Source of the DNA: Stomoxys calcitrans
Taxonomy: Eukaryota; Arthropoda; Insecta; Diptera; Muscidae
DNA: 64,000 nt
Direction of reading: 5' to 3'
Assembly (NCBI RefSeq): GCF_963082655.1
Contig: NC_081552.1
Span: 56,360,737 to 56,424,736, forward strand
How positions within the stretch are numbered: the first letter of the stretch is position 1; each line of letters starts with the position of its first letter. Shown in pieces: positions 46,508-58,970 of the stretch. The notes beneath the pieces are model-generated. The model saw nothing but the letters and a program-made list of their open reading frames with translations. It was not told where the DNA came from and searched no databases. The position numbers were made by a program, and so were the translations under genes.

Positions 46508-46984
46508 TTCAATTATGCCTCAAAATGTTCCCTATTTCGTCAACTTACTACCCTATAAGGAAGCTTTGGAACAGCTTTCTGCCAAATCGGATGAGAATTG
46601 CGGAGCTGTGTCAAGCTATAGGTGGATTCAGACCACATTGAACGCGTACGTTGAAGGTCGTGGGAGAAGCCGTTGTACAAAATTTCTGCCAAATCGGATG
46701 AGAATTACGCTCTGCAGAGGCTCAAGAATTCAAGAACCCAGATCGGTTTATATGGCAGCTATATCAGATTATGTACCGATCTACGTCATACAAAGCATAG
46801 TTGTTGGAAGTTATAACAAAACACTTTATGGCAAATTTCAGCCATATCGAGTGAGAATTGCGCCTTCTAGCGGCTCATTAAGTCAAGATCCACGATCGGT
46901 TTATATAGCAGCTATAACAGCTTATGAAAAGATTTGAACCATACATAACACAGTTGTTGGAAATGATACACCACTTAAAAAATT
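46508..46984 (-). repeat. Diverged H-A-type monomers
   Basis: Three old monomers with AAATCGGATGAGAATT and GATCGGTTTATATGGCAGC, no terminal motifs. The 144-codon frame across them is repeat-derived. Confidence 0.6.
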
Positions 46985-47227
46985 TCAGACAAATGATAAT
47001 TTCAGTCATTTGGTAATTTCATTTCAGATGGAGCTAGAGGTATGAAATTGGGCATGTAGGTACAACCAGGAAATATGTGATGGGTGACTAAATAATCTAT
47101 TCAAAATTCGTACATTATGGTACCAATAATGGTACCATTTGGTACTTCTTTACAGATGGAGCTAGAAGCCTGAAATTTGGCATGCAGGTATAGCTAGGAA
47201 AAATATGATCGGTGACTTTGATCATTT

Positions 47228-48130
47228 TATATCCACCACCATAAGATGGGGGTATACTTATAAAGTCATTCCGTTTGTAACACCTCGAAATAGATCAATA
47301 TAAAGTACATATATTCTGGATCCTCTCGACATTCTGATTCGAACTAGCCATGTCCGTCCGTCCGTCTGTCGAAATCACGATAGAGGTCGAACGCGTAAAG
47401 CTAGCCCCTTGAATTTTGGCACAGATACTTAACATCGACGTAGGTTGTTGAGGATTGAAAATGGGCCATATCGTTTAGATTTAGATATAGCTCCCATATA
47501 AACAGATCTCCCGATTTGATTTTTGAACCCATGGAAACCAAAATTTTTGTCCGATTTGGCTGAAATTTTGCACGCAATGTTCCGTTATGACTTCCAAAAC
47601 TGTGTCAAGTACGGTCTTAATCGATCTATATACCTGATATAGCTCCCATATAAACCGATCTCCCGATTTGACTTCTTGAGCCCCTGGAAGCGGAAATTTT
47701 TGTCCGATTTGGCTAAAATTTTGCACATGTTGCTCTTTTACGTCTTCTAACAACTGTGCTTAGTACGGTCCAAATCGATCTATAACCTGATGTAGCTCCC
47801 ATATAAACCGACCGTTCGATTTGACTTCTTGAGTCCTTACAAGCCGCAATTTTTGATCGATTTGACGGAAATTTCGCATGACGTGTTTTCTTATGACTTC
47901 CAACTATTGTGCCAAGTACGGCCAAAATCGATATATAACCTGATATAGCTCCTAGTAAGCCTGTCTCTCGATCATCCTTGTTCGTTTCCTAGAAGATTTA
48001 ATTTTTGCTGGTTTAACAGAAGTTTGGTATGTAGAATAAAAAAATTATGCCCTACAACTTAATTTATTTCGTATAAATTTTTAGAAGGCCAAGGTTCGGC
48101 CCGGCCGAACTTAGCACGTTTTTACTTGTT
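47228..48130 (+). mobile_element. H-A-like element in R120 array
   Basis: Start TTATATCCACCACCATAAG, leader, GTCCGTCCGTCTGTC, four diverged monomers (CCGATTTGGCTGAAATTTTG), end AAGGTTCGGCCCGGCCGAAC and TTAGCACGTTTTTACTTGTT. The inverted terminal motif before the hairpin is eroded. Confidence 0.78.
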
Positions 48131-48298
48131 ACAACTCTTGCATTTTGGTTTCATTTGGTACTTGTTGTCCCGATGGAGAGAAGGAGGAGCTAGAGATTTG
48201 AAATTTGGCATGTAATTAAAACTTAGAAATATATGATGGGCGACTTAATGGTTTTTTTCACAATTCGAAACTTTTTGTACAGAAATTTATACATTTAA

Positions 48299-49391
48299 AC
48301 AAGTAAAAGCGTGCTAAGTTCGGCCGGGCCGAATCTTATATACCCTCCACCATGGATCGCATTTGTCGAGTTCTTTTCCCGGCATCTCTTCTTAGGCAAA
48401 AAAGGATATAAGGAAAGAGTTGCTCTGCTATCAGAGCGATATCAAGATATGATCCGGTTCGGTCCACAATTAAATTATATGTTGGAGACCTGTGTAAATT
48501 TTCCGCCAATTCGTATAAGAATTGCGCCCATTGGGGCTCACGAAGTAAAATAGAGAGAACGATTTATTTGGGATCTGCATCGGGCTATAGACCGATTCAG
48601 ACCATAATGAACACGTTTGTTGATGGTCATGAGAGGATCCGTAGTACAAAATTTCAGGCATATCGAATAATAATTGCGACCTCTAGCTGTGAAGAAGTCA
48701 AGATCCCAGATCGGTTTATATGGCAGCTATGTCAGGTTATGAACCGATTTGAACCTTGTTTGACACAGTTGTTGAAAGTAAAAATAAAATACGTCATGCA
48801 AAATTTCAGCCAAATCTGATGGGAATTGCGCCCTCTAGAAGCTCAAGAAGTCAAATCCCAGATCTGTTTATATGACAGCTATATCAGGTTATGGACCGAT
48901 TTCAACCATACTTGTGCACTCTAGAGGCTCAAGAAGTCAAGACCCAAGATCGGTTTATATGGCAGCTATATCAGGTTATGGACCGATTTCAACCATACTT
49001 GGCACAGTTGTTGGATATCGTAACAAAACACGTCGTGCAAAATTTCATTTCAATCGGATATGAATTGCGCATTCTAGAGGCTCAAGAAGTCAAGACCCAT
49101 GATCGGTTTATATGGCAGCTATATAAAAACATGGACCGATATGGCCCATTTGCAATACCAACCGACCTACTAATAAGAAGTATTTTTGCAAAATTTCAAG
49201 TGGCTAGCTTTACTCCTTCGGAAGTTAGCGTGCTTTCGACAGACAGACGGACGGACATGGCTAGATCGACATAAAATGTCACGACGATCAAGAATATATA
49301 TACTTAATGGGGTCTCAGACGAATATTTCGAGTAGTTACAAACAGAATGACGAAATTAGTATACCCCCCATCTTATGTTGGAGGGTATAAA
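48299..49391 (-). mobile_element. H-A element, complete
   Basis: ACAAGTAAAAGCGTGCTAAG, palindrome GTTCGGCCGGGCCGAAT, TATACCCTCCACCATGG, about five monomers, GACAGACGGACGGACATGG and end TGTTGGAGGGTATAAAA. At 48916 a monomer is shortened (ACCATACTTGTGCACTCTAG), an internal deletion. Confidence 0.85.
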
Positions 49392-49531
49392 AAAAATTAT
49401 GTATAAAATTCGTAAATTCTGGTACCAAAATAGATACCAATTTGTATTTTCTGTTCAGATGAGACTTGAGGTATGCAATTTGGCATGCTGGTGCTACTAA
49501 GATATGCATGATGGATGACTAAATGATTTTC

Positions 49532-50696
49532 TTCCCCACCACCGTTGGAAAGGGAGTATATTCATTTAGTCATTCCGTTTGCAACACATCGAAATATCCA
49601 TTTCCGACCCTATAAGGTTGTTGTAATCACTCTACGGAATCCAAAAATAATATATTGAAATGAAAATTGACACAGATACTTCTTTTTGATGCACGCTGGT
49701 TAAGTTCTTGAACGGGCCAAATCGGACAATATTTGGATCTAGCTGCTGTATAGACCGATCTAACGATAAAGGGTCGAATGCCCATAAGTGCTTTATTTTT
49801 TATCCGATTTCTGTGAGTAGTTTTAGGTTTACCGACATCTTACCTTAATATGAATCAGATCGGGCTATATTTAGATATAGCTGCCATATAGACCGATCTG
49901 TCGATAAAGGGTCTAACGCCCATAAAACTTAATTTTTCATCCGATTTTGCTGAAATTTTAAACTGTGAGTAGTTTTAGAACTCCCGGTATCTGACCCAAA
50001 TATGGTTCAGGTCGGAATTAATTTAGATATAGCTGCCATATAGACCGATATGCCGATTAAAGGTCTGAAGCTCATTAAAGTTCTATTTATTCGTCGAAAT
50101 TTTAAATAGTGAGTTGTTTTAAGCCTTTCGTCCCACCCAAATATGAGTCAGATAAGACTATATAGATATATCTGTCATATAAACCGTTCTGCCAATTTAG
50201 GGTCTTGATCCCATAAAAAGCAGATTTAGTATCTGAAAATTTTACTTGTATATAAGTTCTCGGAACCTAAATAAAATATGATCGAGACCAGCGTCTATTA
50301 AGATATAACTATGTATATAGTAGTGGAGTTATTATAAAATACAATAGGATGACTATTATATCCGTGTTTAATTTGATCCATATCGGTACAGATTTGGTTC
50401 TGGGTCCCATATAGAACGATCTCTCGATTTAAAATCTTGGTCCTCTAAAAAGCGAATTTATTATCTGATTTCGTTGAAATTTGCCGCAGTGACTTAAGTT
50501 TGGCTTTTCGTCATCCGTATCCTATATGGTTTAGATCGGTCTATATTTGGATATAACTTCCAAAAAGACCAATATTTTGTTCTTGTTCGAATTTACGTGC
50601 ATAAGTTATCCAATTTTCACCGGATTGTGACGAAAGGAGGTTTACATATATACCCGAAGTGGTAGGTATCCAAAGTTCGACCCAGCCGAACAATTG
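49532..50696 (+). mobile_element. H-B element, tail truncated and GTCC tract deleted
   Basis: Start CCCCACCACCGTTGG and leader to CCGACCCTATAAGG, then the usual GTCCGTC segment is missing and GTTGTTGTAATCACTCTACGG follows. Diverged monomers run to GAAGTGGTAGGTATCC, a degraded hairpin GTTCGACCCAGCCGAAC and ATTGTT. Confidence 0.75.
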
Positions 50697-50836
50697 TTAC
50701 AATTGAGGAATATATGATTGGTAACTAAATAATCTGTTAAAAATTCATTCATTTTGGTACCAAAATTGGTACCATTTGGTACTTTCTTAACAGATAGAGC
50801 TTGAGGTATGAAATTTGGCATGTAGGTATAAAAAGC

Positions 50837-51278
50837 AAATAGGATGGGGGTATACTAATCTAGTCATTCCGTTTGTAACACCTCGAAATATTTAGTCTAT
50901 AACCCTATAAAGTATATCGTCTTCATCGTCGGGACATTCTGAATCGATCTAGCCATGTCCGTCCGTCTGTTGAAATCACGATAGAGATCGAACGCATAAA
51001 GCTAACAGCTTGAAATTTAGAACAGGAACTTCATATCGATGTAGGACGTTGGGGATTGCAATTGGGCCATATAGGTTCAGATTTAGATATAACTCCCATA
51101 TAAATCGATCCCCAGATTTGACTCTTGAGCCCCTGGAAGCCGCAATTTTTTCCGATTTGGCTAAAATTTTTCATGTAGTGTTTTGTTATGACTTTTAACA
51201 ACTTTGCCAAGTACGGCCCAAATCAGTATTTAACCTGATATAGCTTCCATATAAACCGATCTCCCGAAAAATTAATAA
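50837..51278 (+). mobile_element. H-A-like element, both termini missing
   Basis: Begins inside the start motif (AGGATGGGGGTATACTAATC), has the leader, GTCCGTCCGTCTGTTG and two monomers, and ends AACCGATCTCCCG before an H-B copy. Confidence 0.65.
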
Positions 51279-53000
51279 ACAAGTAAAAAGGCGTTAAGTT
51301 CGGCCGGGCCGAACTTTGGATACAGACCACCTCGGGTATATATGTAAACCACCTTCCATCAAAATCCGGTGAAAATTGCATACCTTATATCCCATAGCAG
51401 TTATATCGAAATATGTTCCGATTTGGACTAAATAGTAACAACTACAAGTCATTGTTCAATTGTGTATAACAAAATATTGGTCTTTTTAGTAGCTATATCT
51501 AAAAATAAACCGATCTGAACCATATACGACACAGATGTCGAAAAGCCTAACATAAGTCACTGTGTCAAATTTCAGTAAAATCGGATTTTAAATGCGCCTT
51601 TTATGGGGCCAAGACTTTAAATCGAGAGATCGGTCTACATGGAAGCTATATCCCAATCTGCACCGATTTGGGTTAAGTTGCAGAAACATGTCGAAGAGTC
51701 TAACACAACGCACTGTCCCAAATATCAGCGAAATCGGACAATAAATGCGCCTTTTATGGCTCCAAAACCTAAAACCGAGAGATCGTTCTATATAGCTGCT
51801 ATATCCAAATCTGGACTGATCTGTACCATATTGCAGAAGTATGTCGAGGGGCATATTTTAACTCACTGTCCCAAATTTCGGCGACATCGGGCAATAAATG
51901 CGCCTTTCATGGGCCCAAAACCTTAAATCGAGAGTTCGGTCTATATGGTAGTTATATGCAAATCTGAACCGATAAGGGTCAAATTAAAGAAAAATGTCGA
52001 AGGGCCTAACACAACTCACCGTCCCAAATTTCACCAGAATCGGATAATAAATGTGGCTTTTATGGGCCTAAGACCGTAAATCGGAGGATCGGTCTATATG
52101 GCAGCTATATCCAAATCTACACCGATCTGGGTCAAATTGACGAAGTATGTCGAAGGGCCTAACACAACTCACTACCCCAAATTTCAGCGAAATCGGATAA
52201 TAAATGTGGCTTTTATGGGTCTAAGACCCGAAATCGGAGGATCGGTCTATATGGCACCTATATCCAAATCTTGACCGATCTGGGCCAAATTGACGAAGGA
52301 TGTCGAAGGGCCTAACACAACTCACTGTCCCAAATTTCAGCAAAATCGGATAATAAATGTGGCTTTTATGGGCCTAAGACCCTAAATCGGAGGATCGGTC
52401 TATATGGCAGCTATATCCAACTCTGAACCGATCTGGACAAAATTCACGAAGGATGTCGAATGGCCTAACACAACTCACTGTCCCGAATTTCAGCAAAATC
52501 CGATAATAAATGTGGCTTTTATTGGCCTAAGACCCTAAATCGGATTATCAATCTATATGGCAGCTATATCCAAATCTGGGCCGATCTGAGCCAAGTTGAC
52601 GAAGGATGTCGAAGGGCCTAACACAACTCACCCTCCCAAATTTCAGCAAAATCGGATAATAAATGTGGCTTTTATGGGCCTAAGACCCTAAATCGGCCGA
52701 TCGGTCTATATGGGGGCTATATCAAGATATAGTCCGATATAGCCCATCTTCGAACTTAACCTGCTTATGGACAAAAAAAGAACCTGTGCAAAATTTCAGC
52801 TCAATATCTCTATTTTTGAAGACTGTAGCGTGATTTCAACAGACAGGCGGACAAACGGACGGACATGTCTAGATCGTCTTAGATTTTTACTCTGATCAAG
52901 AATATATATACTTTATAGGGTCGGAAATGGATATTTCGATGTGTTGCAAACGGAATGACAAAATGAATATACCCCCATCCTTCGGTGGTGGGTATAAAAA
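51279..53000 (-). mobile_element. H-B element, complete
   Basis: ACAAGTAAAAAGGCGTTAAG, palindrome GTTCGGCCGGGCCGAAC (51298-51314), GGATACAGACCACCTCGG. It carries nine or so 153-bp monomers with AATCGGATAATAAATGTGGC, a GACAGGCGGACAAACGGACG tract, TATATACTTTATAGGGTCGG and the end TTCGGTGGTGGGTATAAAA. Confidence 0.9.
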
Positions 53001-53759
53001 TATTGAGTTGAAATTATGCACAGACTCGTATTTCTTCTAAACGCAGGTTTCTTCTAAACGGGTCAAATCGGACTATATTTGGATATAGCTGCCATATAAA
53101 CCGATCTGGCCATTTAGGGTTTAAGCCCATTGAAGCCGCAATTATTATCCGACTTCGATGACATTTTAAAAAGTCTGTTGATTAAAGTTTGCCGGTATCC
53201 GACTTAAATATCGTCCAGGTCAGTCTATATCCAGATATAGCTGCCATATAGACCGATCTGCCGATTAAGGGTCTTGAGCTGCAAAACACAAAAGCTGCAT
53301 TTATAACCTGATTTCGCGGAAACTTGAAACAATGAAATTTGTAGGCCTCGCGTCATCACATCTAAATATAAAGCAGATCAGACTGTATTTACAAAAAAGC
53401 TGCCATATAGACCGATCTGCCGATTAAGGGTCTTAAGCCCGCTGCATTTATTTTTTGTTTTCGCTGGAATTTGACATATTAACGTGTATTTAGCCTCATC
53501 CGACCAACATATGGCCCAGATCAGACTATATTTAAATATAACTGCCATATAGAACGATATTTCCAATTTAGGATTCTAATCCAATAAAACGCGGATTTGT
53601 TACCCAATTTCGCTGAAACCGGGATTTTTATAAGACCAGAGCCAATTTATATATTACCCTAGACAAAGCAATGGAGTTGTTATAAAAGAGGAAGGTTAAT
53701 TTATCCAGGTGGGTATCCAAAGTACGACACGGCCGAACTTAACTCGTTTTGACTTGCTA
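53001..53759 (+). mobile_element. H-B-like half element, inverted against its neighbour
   Basis: Starts internally at TATTGAGTTGAAATTATGCA right on the preceding copy's 5-type terminus, in opposite orientation. Monomers are diverged; it ends CCAGGTGGGTATCC, a degraded hairpin GTACGACACGGCCGAAC and TTTTGACTTG. Confidence 0.7.
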
Positions 53760-53860
53760 TGAAATAGGTTTTAAAAAGTTTTGTTCACCTTCTATTCTGT
53801 CAAATTTGTAAAACCCTCCAAAAAATTTTTCTGCGATTTTTGTTTTCTTTAATTTTTTAA

Positions 53861-54557
53861 TAATCCGGTGAAAATTTGGACCAAATTCGATACGGATATT
53901 GAGTGGTCTAATAAGTAAAAATCTTTGTTAAATTTTGTAGAGCAAAATATTGGTCTTATTGGTAGCCATATCCAAATATAGACCGATCTGAACCATAAAC
54001 GACATGGTTGTCGAAAATCCTAATATAAGTCACTGTGTCGAATTTCAGAGAAATCGGATTATAAATCCGTTTTTATGGGGTCAAGATATTAAATCAAGAG
54101 ATCGGTCTATATGGAAGCTATAGCCTAATCTGATCCGATCTGGGCCAAATCGAAGAGGGGTGTCGAAGGGCCTAACACATCTCACTGTTCCAAATTTTGG
54201 CGACATCGGACAATAAATGTCTCATTTATTGTCAAATGTCCCATATGACAGTAAATGAGTCTTTTATGCGCCCAAAACCTTAAAACCCAAAACTGAACCG
54301 ATCCGTGCCAAATTCAAGAAGAAAGTTGATTGCCCTAACTTTACTCTTTATTCGAAATTTCAGCAAAATCGGTTAACACATGTGGCTTTTATGGGCCTAA
54401 GGCCCTAAATCGGCGGATCGGTCTATATGGGGGCTTTATCAAGATATAGTCCAATAAAGCCCATCTTCGAACTTATCAGGTTTATGGAAAAAAATTGATC
54501 TGTGCAAAGTTTCAGCTCAATATCTTTATTTTTAAAGACTGTAGCGTGATTTAAACA
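53861..54557 (-). mobile_element. H-B internal fragment
   Basis: Begins TAATCCGGTGAAAATTTGG, with four monomers, and stops at AAAGACTGTAGCGTGATTT, just before where the GACG tract should be. A small duplicated piece (ACAATAAATG / ACAGTAAATG with CTCATTTATTGTC) is at 54210-54255. Confidence 0.7.
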
Positions 54558-54978
54558 GATTATATGTCAGCTATATCAGGTTATGTATTGATTTGAACCA
54601 TACTTGGCACAGTTTTTGGTAGTCATAACAATCCACTTCATGCGCAATTTCAGCAAAATCAAATAAGAATTGCACCCTCTAATGGCTCAAGAATTCAAGA
54701 TCCAAGATCGGTTTATATGGCAGCCATGTCAAAACGCGGACCGATATGGCCCATTTACAAATTTCAACCGACCTACACTGATAAGAATTATTTGAGCAAA
54801 ATGTCTTGCACCTAGCTTTACTCCTTCGGAAGTTATCGAGCTTCCGAAAGACGGACTGACATGGGTAGATGGACTTTATATATCATGACGGCCACCTCGA
54901 AATAGTAGTCTAAGACGAATATTTCGTTAGAAATGAAATGACGAAATTGGTATGACCCCATCTACGGAGGGTATAAAA
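54558..54978 (-). mobile_element. H-A 5-type end fragment joined to H-B
   Basis: Continues in the same orientation as the H-B piece: TTATATGTCAGCTATATCAG, two monomers, GAAAGACGGACTGACATGG, end TACGGAGGGTATAAAA. Confidence 0.68.
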
Positions 54979-55794
54979 ACATCAAACATTTCTTAACTTA
55001 ACTTGAACGTTTTCCATAAAGACTATCAGTGCGCTTTATGCTGAGTCGCAGTATGTGTAGATTTATTTTTAGACATTTCTCAAAAGGATTCCTCCATTGT
55101 TTCACAGCATTTTTCTCATCATTCACGCTTTCCTTATATTTTTGTTCTTTGCTTTATAATTTTACAAGAGCGCCAACATCATCATTGCCTTTGTTTTTTC
55201 GTTTTATTGTTTTTTCAGTTGTTAGAAACGGGTTTCAGTTGTCCTCGAAGCTTAGGATATTCTGGTTGCGCCTTAGACAAAAAGTCCTCTGTTCCGAATA
55301 CATATATCTCAGTGACAGAGAGAGATTTATTTGTTGGCTTTTTATGATGCAGCATTGAATTGAGTTGTGCTACTAGTATAGAAGAAGGACTCTGAAAAGG
55401 GAAAGCAAAAAAATAAACTTAACAAAAATATAACAAAAATGGTATGACATAAAAATATTTGCTGAAATTGTCCCATATGAGGTATGTGATGGCGTTATTA
55501 CTGTAGAACCAGACTTCCTTCAGTTTCACAACTCTGTGGTCCTTCACTTTAGTTAGGAAAAGAAAACAAAAACATTTTTACTGTGGGTAGATGGGGCGAG
55601 GGGGGTATTAGATGGATTTGGAGGATTTCTGCGAAAGCATGATAAAAATGGAGAAATCTCCAAAAAGGTTTAGGGGGAAAAATGCAGTTTGGCCACAAAG
55701 TGATTTGTTTAATGGCATTTGAAGAAAGGCTGCTTCAGTTATTTTAGTTAAAATCAAGAAGATCTCAAAAGAAATTTCTAAAAACAAACATATT
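54979..55794. other. Unique DNA, no gene recognised
   Basis: A 109-codon plus-strand frame (55029-55358) is rich in Phe, Leu, Ser and Arg with hydrophobic patches but no motif I can name, and lacks flanking splice or promoter support. The rest is AT-rich. Possibly a non-coding spacer. Confidence 0.4.
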
Positions 55795-56149
55795 ATTCCC
55801 ACCTCCATAAGATGGGGGTAGACTAATCTGTTCATTTCGTTTACAACTCCTTGAAATATTCGTCTTGAAGTATATATATTCTTGATCGTCTCGACGTTCT
55901 GAGTCGATCTATCCATGTCCGTCCGTCCGTCTATCGAAATCACGATATCGGTGGAACGCGAATAGCTAGCTGCTTCAAATTTTGCACGGATACTTTATAT
56001 TGATCTAGGTCGTTGGGATTCCAAATGGGCCATATCGGTTCAGATATAGATATTGCTCCCAAAGAAACCGACCTCCAAATTTGACCTCTTGAGCCCCTGG
56101 AAGCCAAAATTTTTGTCCGATTTTGCTGAAAGAATATATAAACTTTACT
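55795..56149 (+). mobile_element. H-A-like 5-type end, cut by R130 head
   Basis: ATTCCCACCTCCATAAGATG start, GTCCGTCCGTCTATC tract and one monomer, ending in GATTTTGCTGAAAGAATATATA where the R130 head follows. Confidence 0.65.
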
Positions 56150-57250
56150 AGCTGACCCGGGCCCGCTCCGCTGCGCCTTCTTTTAGTTTATATGGGACAA
56201 AAGATTCCTTGGAATATTTATTTTCGACAATTAAAGATCTTTTAGTGAAATACCATGCTACTTAAATAGCATATCGGTTGACTAACAGTTTAACAATATA
56301 AGTTCCTAGATCTGTATCCCATATGATCTTCATTGGTCGACGAATTTAAGGTGTAATTCATTCTTAAAATAATTTATTTCAGCCCGATATTCTCATGATA
56401 CTGATTTAGGGGTGTTTTCGGGGGTGAGGTGGTCCCCCAGATACTTGGCCCTGAAAAAATGTCAGCATCGTGCTCTTCTCTAAAATACAATTTATTTAAT
56501 CCCATATTGCCATTGGCTTAAGAGGAGTTTACAGGATGGGGCGGCCCCCAAACACTTGGTCACATATTTGGATATCAGATTCGTATTCTGCATTCAAATA
56601 CCTTTTAATTAAGCCCCATATTCCCATGGTCAATAAATAAGTCCTGTTTGGGGGGTGTTTTGGGGAAGGGGGGGGGGTGACCCCAGAAACGTGGTCACAC
56701 ATTTGGATATCAGATTCGTATTCTACTCACAAATACCTTTCATTTGAGTACCATATTGCCATGGTCGGTAAATATGTCCGATTTAGGGGTGTTTTGGGGC
56801 TTGGGGTGGTCCCCCTAGCACTTGGTCCGACAATTCCATATCAGATACGTTTTCCTATACCAAATACCTTTCATTTGATTCCCATATTGTCGTGATTGGT
56901 CTAAATATTTGTTCGGTAGGTCTTAGGGTGGGACAGCCCCCCTAGGTACCCCATCCGAAATTTGGATACCAAATTTTTATTTTTAGATGTGCTATATGAG
57001 AGCACACAAAAATTTCGCTTAAATCGCACAACCCATATCCGAGATCTGGCATTTCTGAAAAATAGGATAAGGAGGAAGGTCCTCCCCCCCTTCAGATAAC
57101 AAAAAATGTAGTACCCTATTTTCACAACGGGGTCATTATGCACCATCTGTGAAAATTTCAAGAAAATTGGTTCAGCCATTTCTGAGTCTATAAGGAACAC
57201 ACAAACATACAAACAAATAAACAAATCTACAAAAAAACACAAATTGATTT
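56150..57250 (+). repeat. R130 element with both head and tail
   Basis: Head CTAGCTGACCCGGGCCCGC at about 56150, several units near 130 bp (CATATTCCCATGGTCAATAA at about 56617; CATATTGCCATGGTCGGTAA at about 56752). The tail GTTCAGCCATTTCTGAGTC (57170) is followed by a CAAA/CATA run to 57240. It is the only copy here with both ends, about 1.1 kb. No coding sequence recognised. Confidence 0.75.
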
Positions 57251-58529
57251 GTATACCCACCACCGAAGGATGGGGGTATATTCATTTTGTCATTCCGTTT
57301 GCAACACATCGAAATACCCATTTCCGACCCTATAAAGTATATATATTCTTGATCAGCGTAAAAATCTAAGACGATCTAGTCTGTCTGTTGAAATCACGCT
57401 ACAGTCTTTAAAAATAGAGACATTGAGCTGAAACTTTGCACAGCTTCTTTTTTTGTCCATAAACAGGTTAAGTTCGAAGCAGGTTAAGGACTATATCTTG
57501 ATATAGCCCCCATATAAACCTATCCGCCGATTTAGGGTCTTAGGCCCATAAAAGCCACATTTATTATCCGATTTCGCTGAAATTTCGGACAGTGAGTTGT
57601 GTTAGGCTTTACAATGTCGTCCGTCGATTTGGCCCAGATCGTTTCAAATTTGGATATAGCTGCCATATAGACCGATCTGCCGATTTAGGGTGTTAGGCCC
57701 ATAAAAGCCACATTCATTACCCGATTTCGCTGAAATTTGAGGCAGTGGGTTATGTTAAATCCTTCAACATCCTTCATTAATTTTGCCCAGATCGGTCTAG
57801 ATTTGGTTATAGCTGCCATATAGACCGATCTTCCGATTGAGGGTTTTAGGGCCATAAAAGCCACATTTATTGTCCGATTTTGCTGAAATTTGGGATAGTG
57901 AGTTGTGTTAGGCCCTTCGCTATCCTTCGTCTATTTGGCATAGATCGGATCAGATTTGGATATAGCTGCCATATAATCCGATATGGGATTTTGGCTTCTT
58001 GAGCCTCTAGAGGTCGCAATTATTATCCGATATGCCTGAAATTTGTACGACGGATCCTCTCATGACCATCAACATACGTGTTTATTATAGTCTGAATCGG
58101 TCTGTAGCCCTTATGACTCCTATTTAATTTAACAGGAATCGGTTCAGTTTAAGATATAGTTCCCATATTTTCGCCTGATTTTGAATAATACTCAACAATT
58201 TAGTAATTTGTTAACCGATCTTGACAAAATTTGGCACGAAGGTTTCTCTTATAACTCTTCTGATAACTTGTGAATTTCACAGAAATTCAAATTGTTCAGT
58301 TTAAGATATACCTCCCGTATATATGCATCTCCCGATTTTCACTTAAACAATCTTCTTCAACATTTGAACAACTATTTACTCTATGGCTCTTACAATACGG
58401 ATTTTGATAGAAATTATACATATGAAATTTAAGCAAATTTTAAATCCGACGACTTAGCATGCATATCCAATGAGGTGTAGGGTATAAAAAGGTGGGCTTC
58501 GCCCAACTTTAGCCCGTACCTATTTGTTT
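57251..58529 (+). mobile_element. Chimeric H element: B start, A core, C end
   Basis: 57251-57975 is H-B (TATACCCACCACCGAAGG, monomers with GGCCCATAAAAGCCACATT). At about 57975, inside the shared ATATAGCTGCCATATAA, it changes to an H-A monomer (GGCTTCTTGAGCCTCTAG, ACGGATCCTCTCATGACC). At about 58110 it changes to H-C units and ends with GAGGTGTAGGGTATAAAAAG, hairpin GTGGGCTTCGCCCAAC (58491-58506) and TAGCCCGTACCTATTTGTT. The GTCC tract is reduced to GTCTGTCTG. Confidence 0.78.
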
Positions 58530-58970
58530 AAACAGACATTCTTGCATTACTTTGCAGTTTATTATAAAAACACAATGAATTTTGAATATCACAATTGAAT
58601 TTAACGTACTTACTAAAAATACAACCGAATCTGGCAATTGGTGGTAATTTTTGCTTCGTCTATGACCATTGGTAGACAGACCGAAATTAAATGGATGAAA
58701 AGATGGGATACTCAGCCTCTTTCGCCTTCTTAAACTCATCGAAGCAAGTTTTAAAACAAAATCTCTGAAGTGTTTTTATTTCCGTCGCATATATGGACAT
58801 CCCTGATTTTGCCTGAATTTGAGCTCAATTCCTCTCGAAATCGGAATAGAATTCGTTTGGATTCCCACTGAGTTTTTCATAATTCGTTATTGAATTGTCA
58901 ACCAAAAAGATCGAATCACGTTCGATCTAATTGATTTGTTCATTAAATCAGAGTTGATGTGAATATTCAC
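58530..58970. other. Unique spacer, no gene recognised
   Basis: AT-rich. A 76-codon minus frame at 58509-58739 has no recognised domain. Confidence 0.4.

Larger units (their letters stand above)
46985..50840 (+). repeat. R120 repeat array split by three H elements
   Basis: R120 units lie at about 46985-47227, 48131-48298, 49392-49531 and 50697-50836. Shared motifs are TGGTACCATTTGGTACTT, CAGATGGAGCTAGAGG, GAAATTTGGCATGTAGGTA and GATGGGTGACTAAATAAT. The unit length is roughly 120 bases in the best stretch (47033 to 47155). Three H elements separate these blocks, so this was probably one array. Confidence 0.65.

Noticed and set aside
55029..55358. 109-residue hydrophobic protein
   Set aside because: No recognised motif, no supporting context, composition typical of AT-rich chance frames; kept only as a note.
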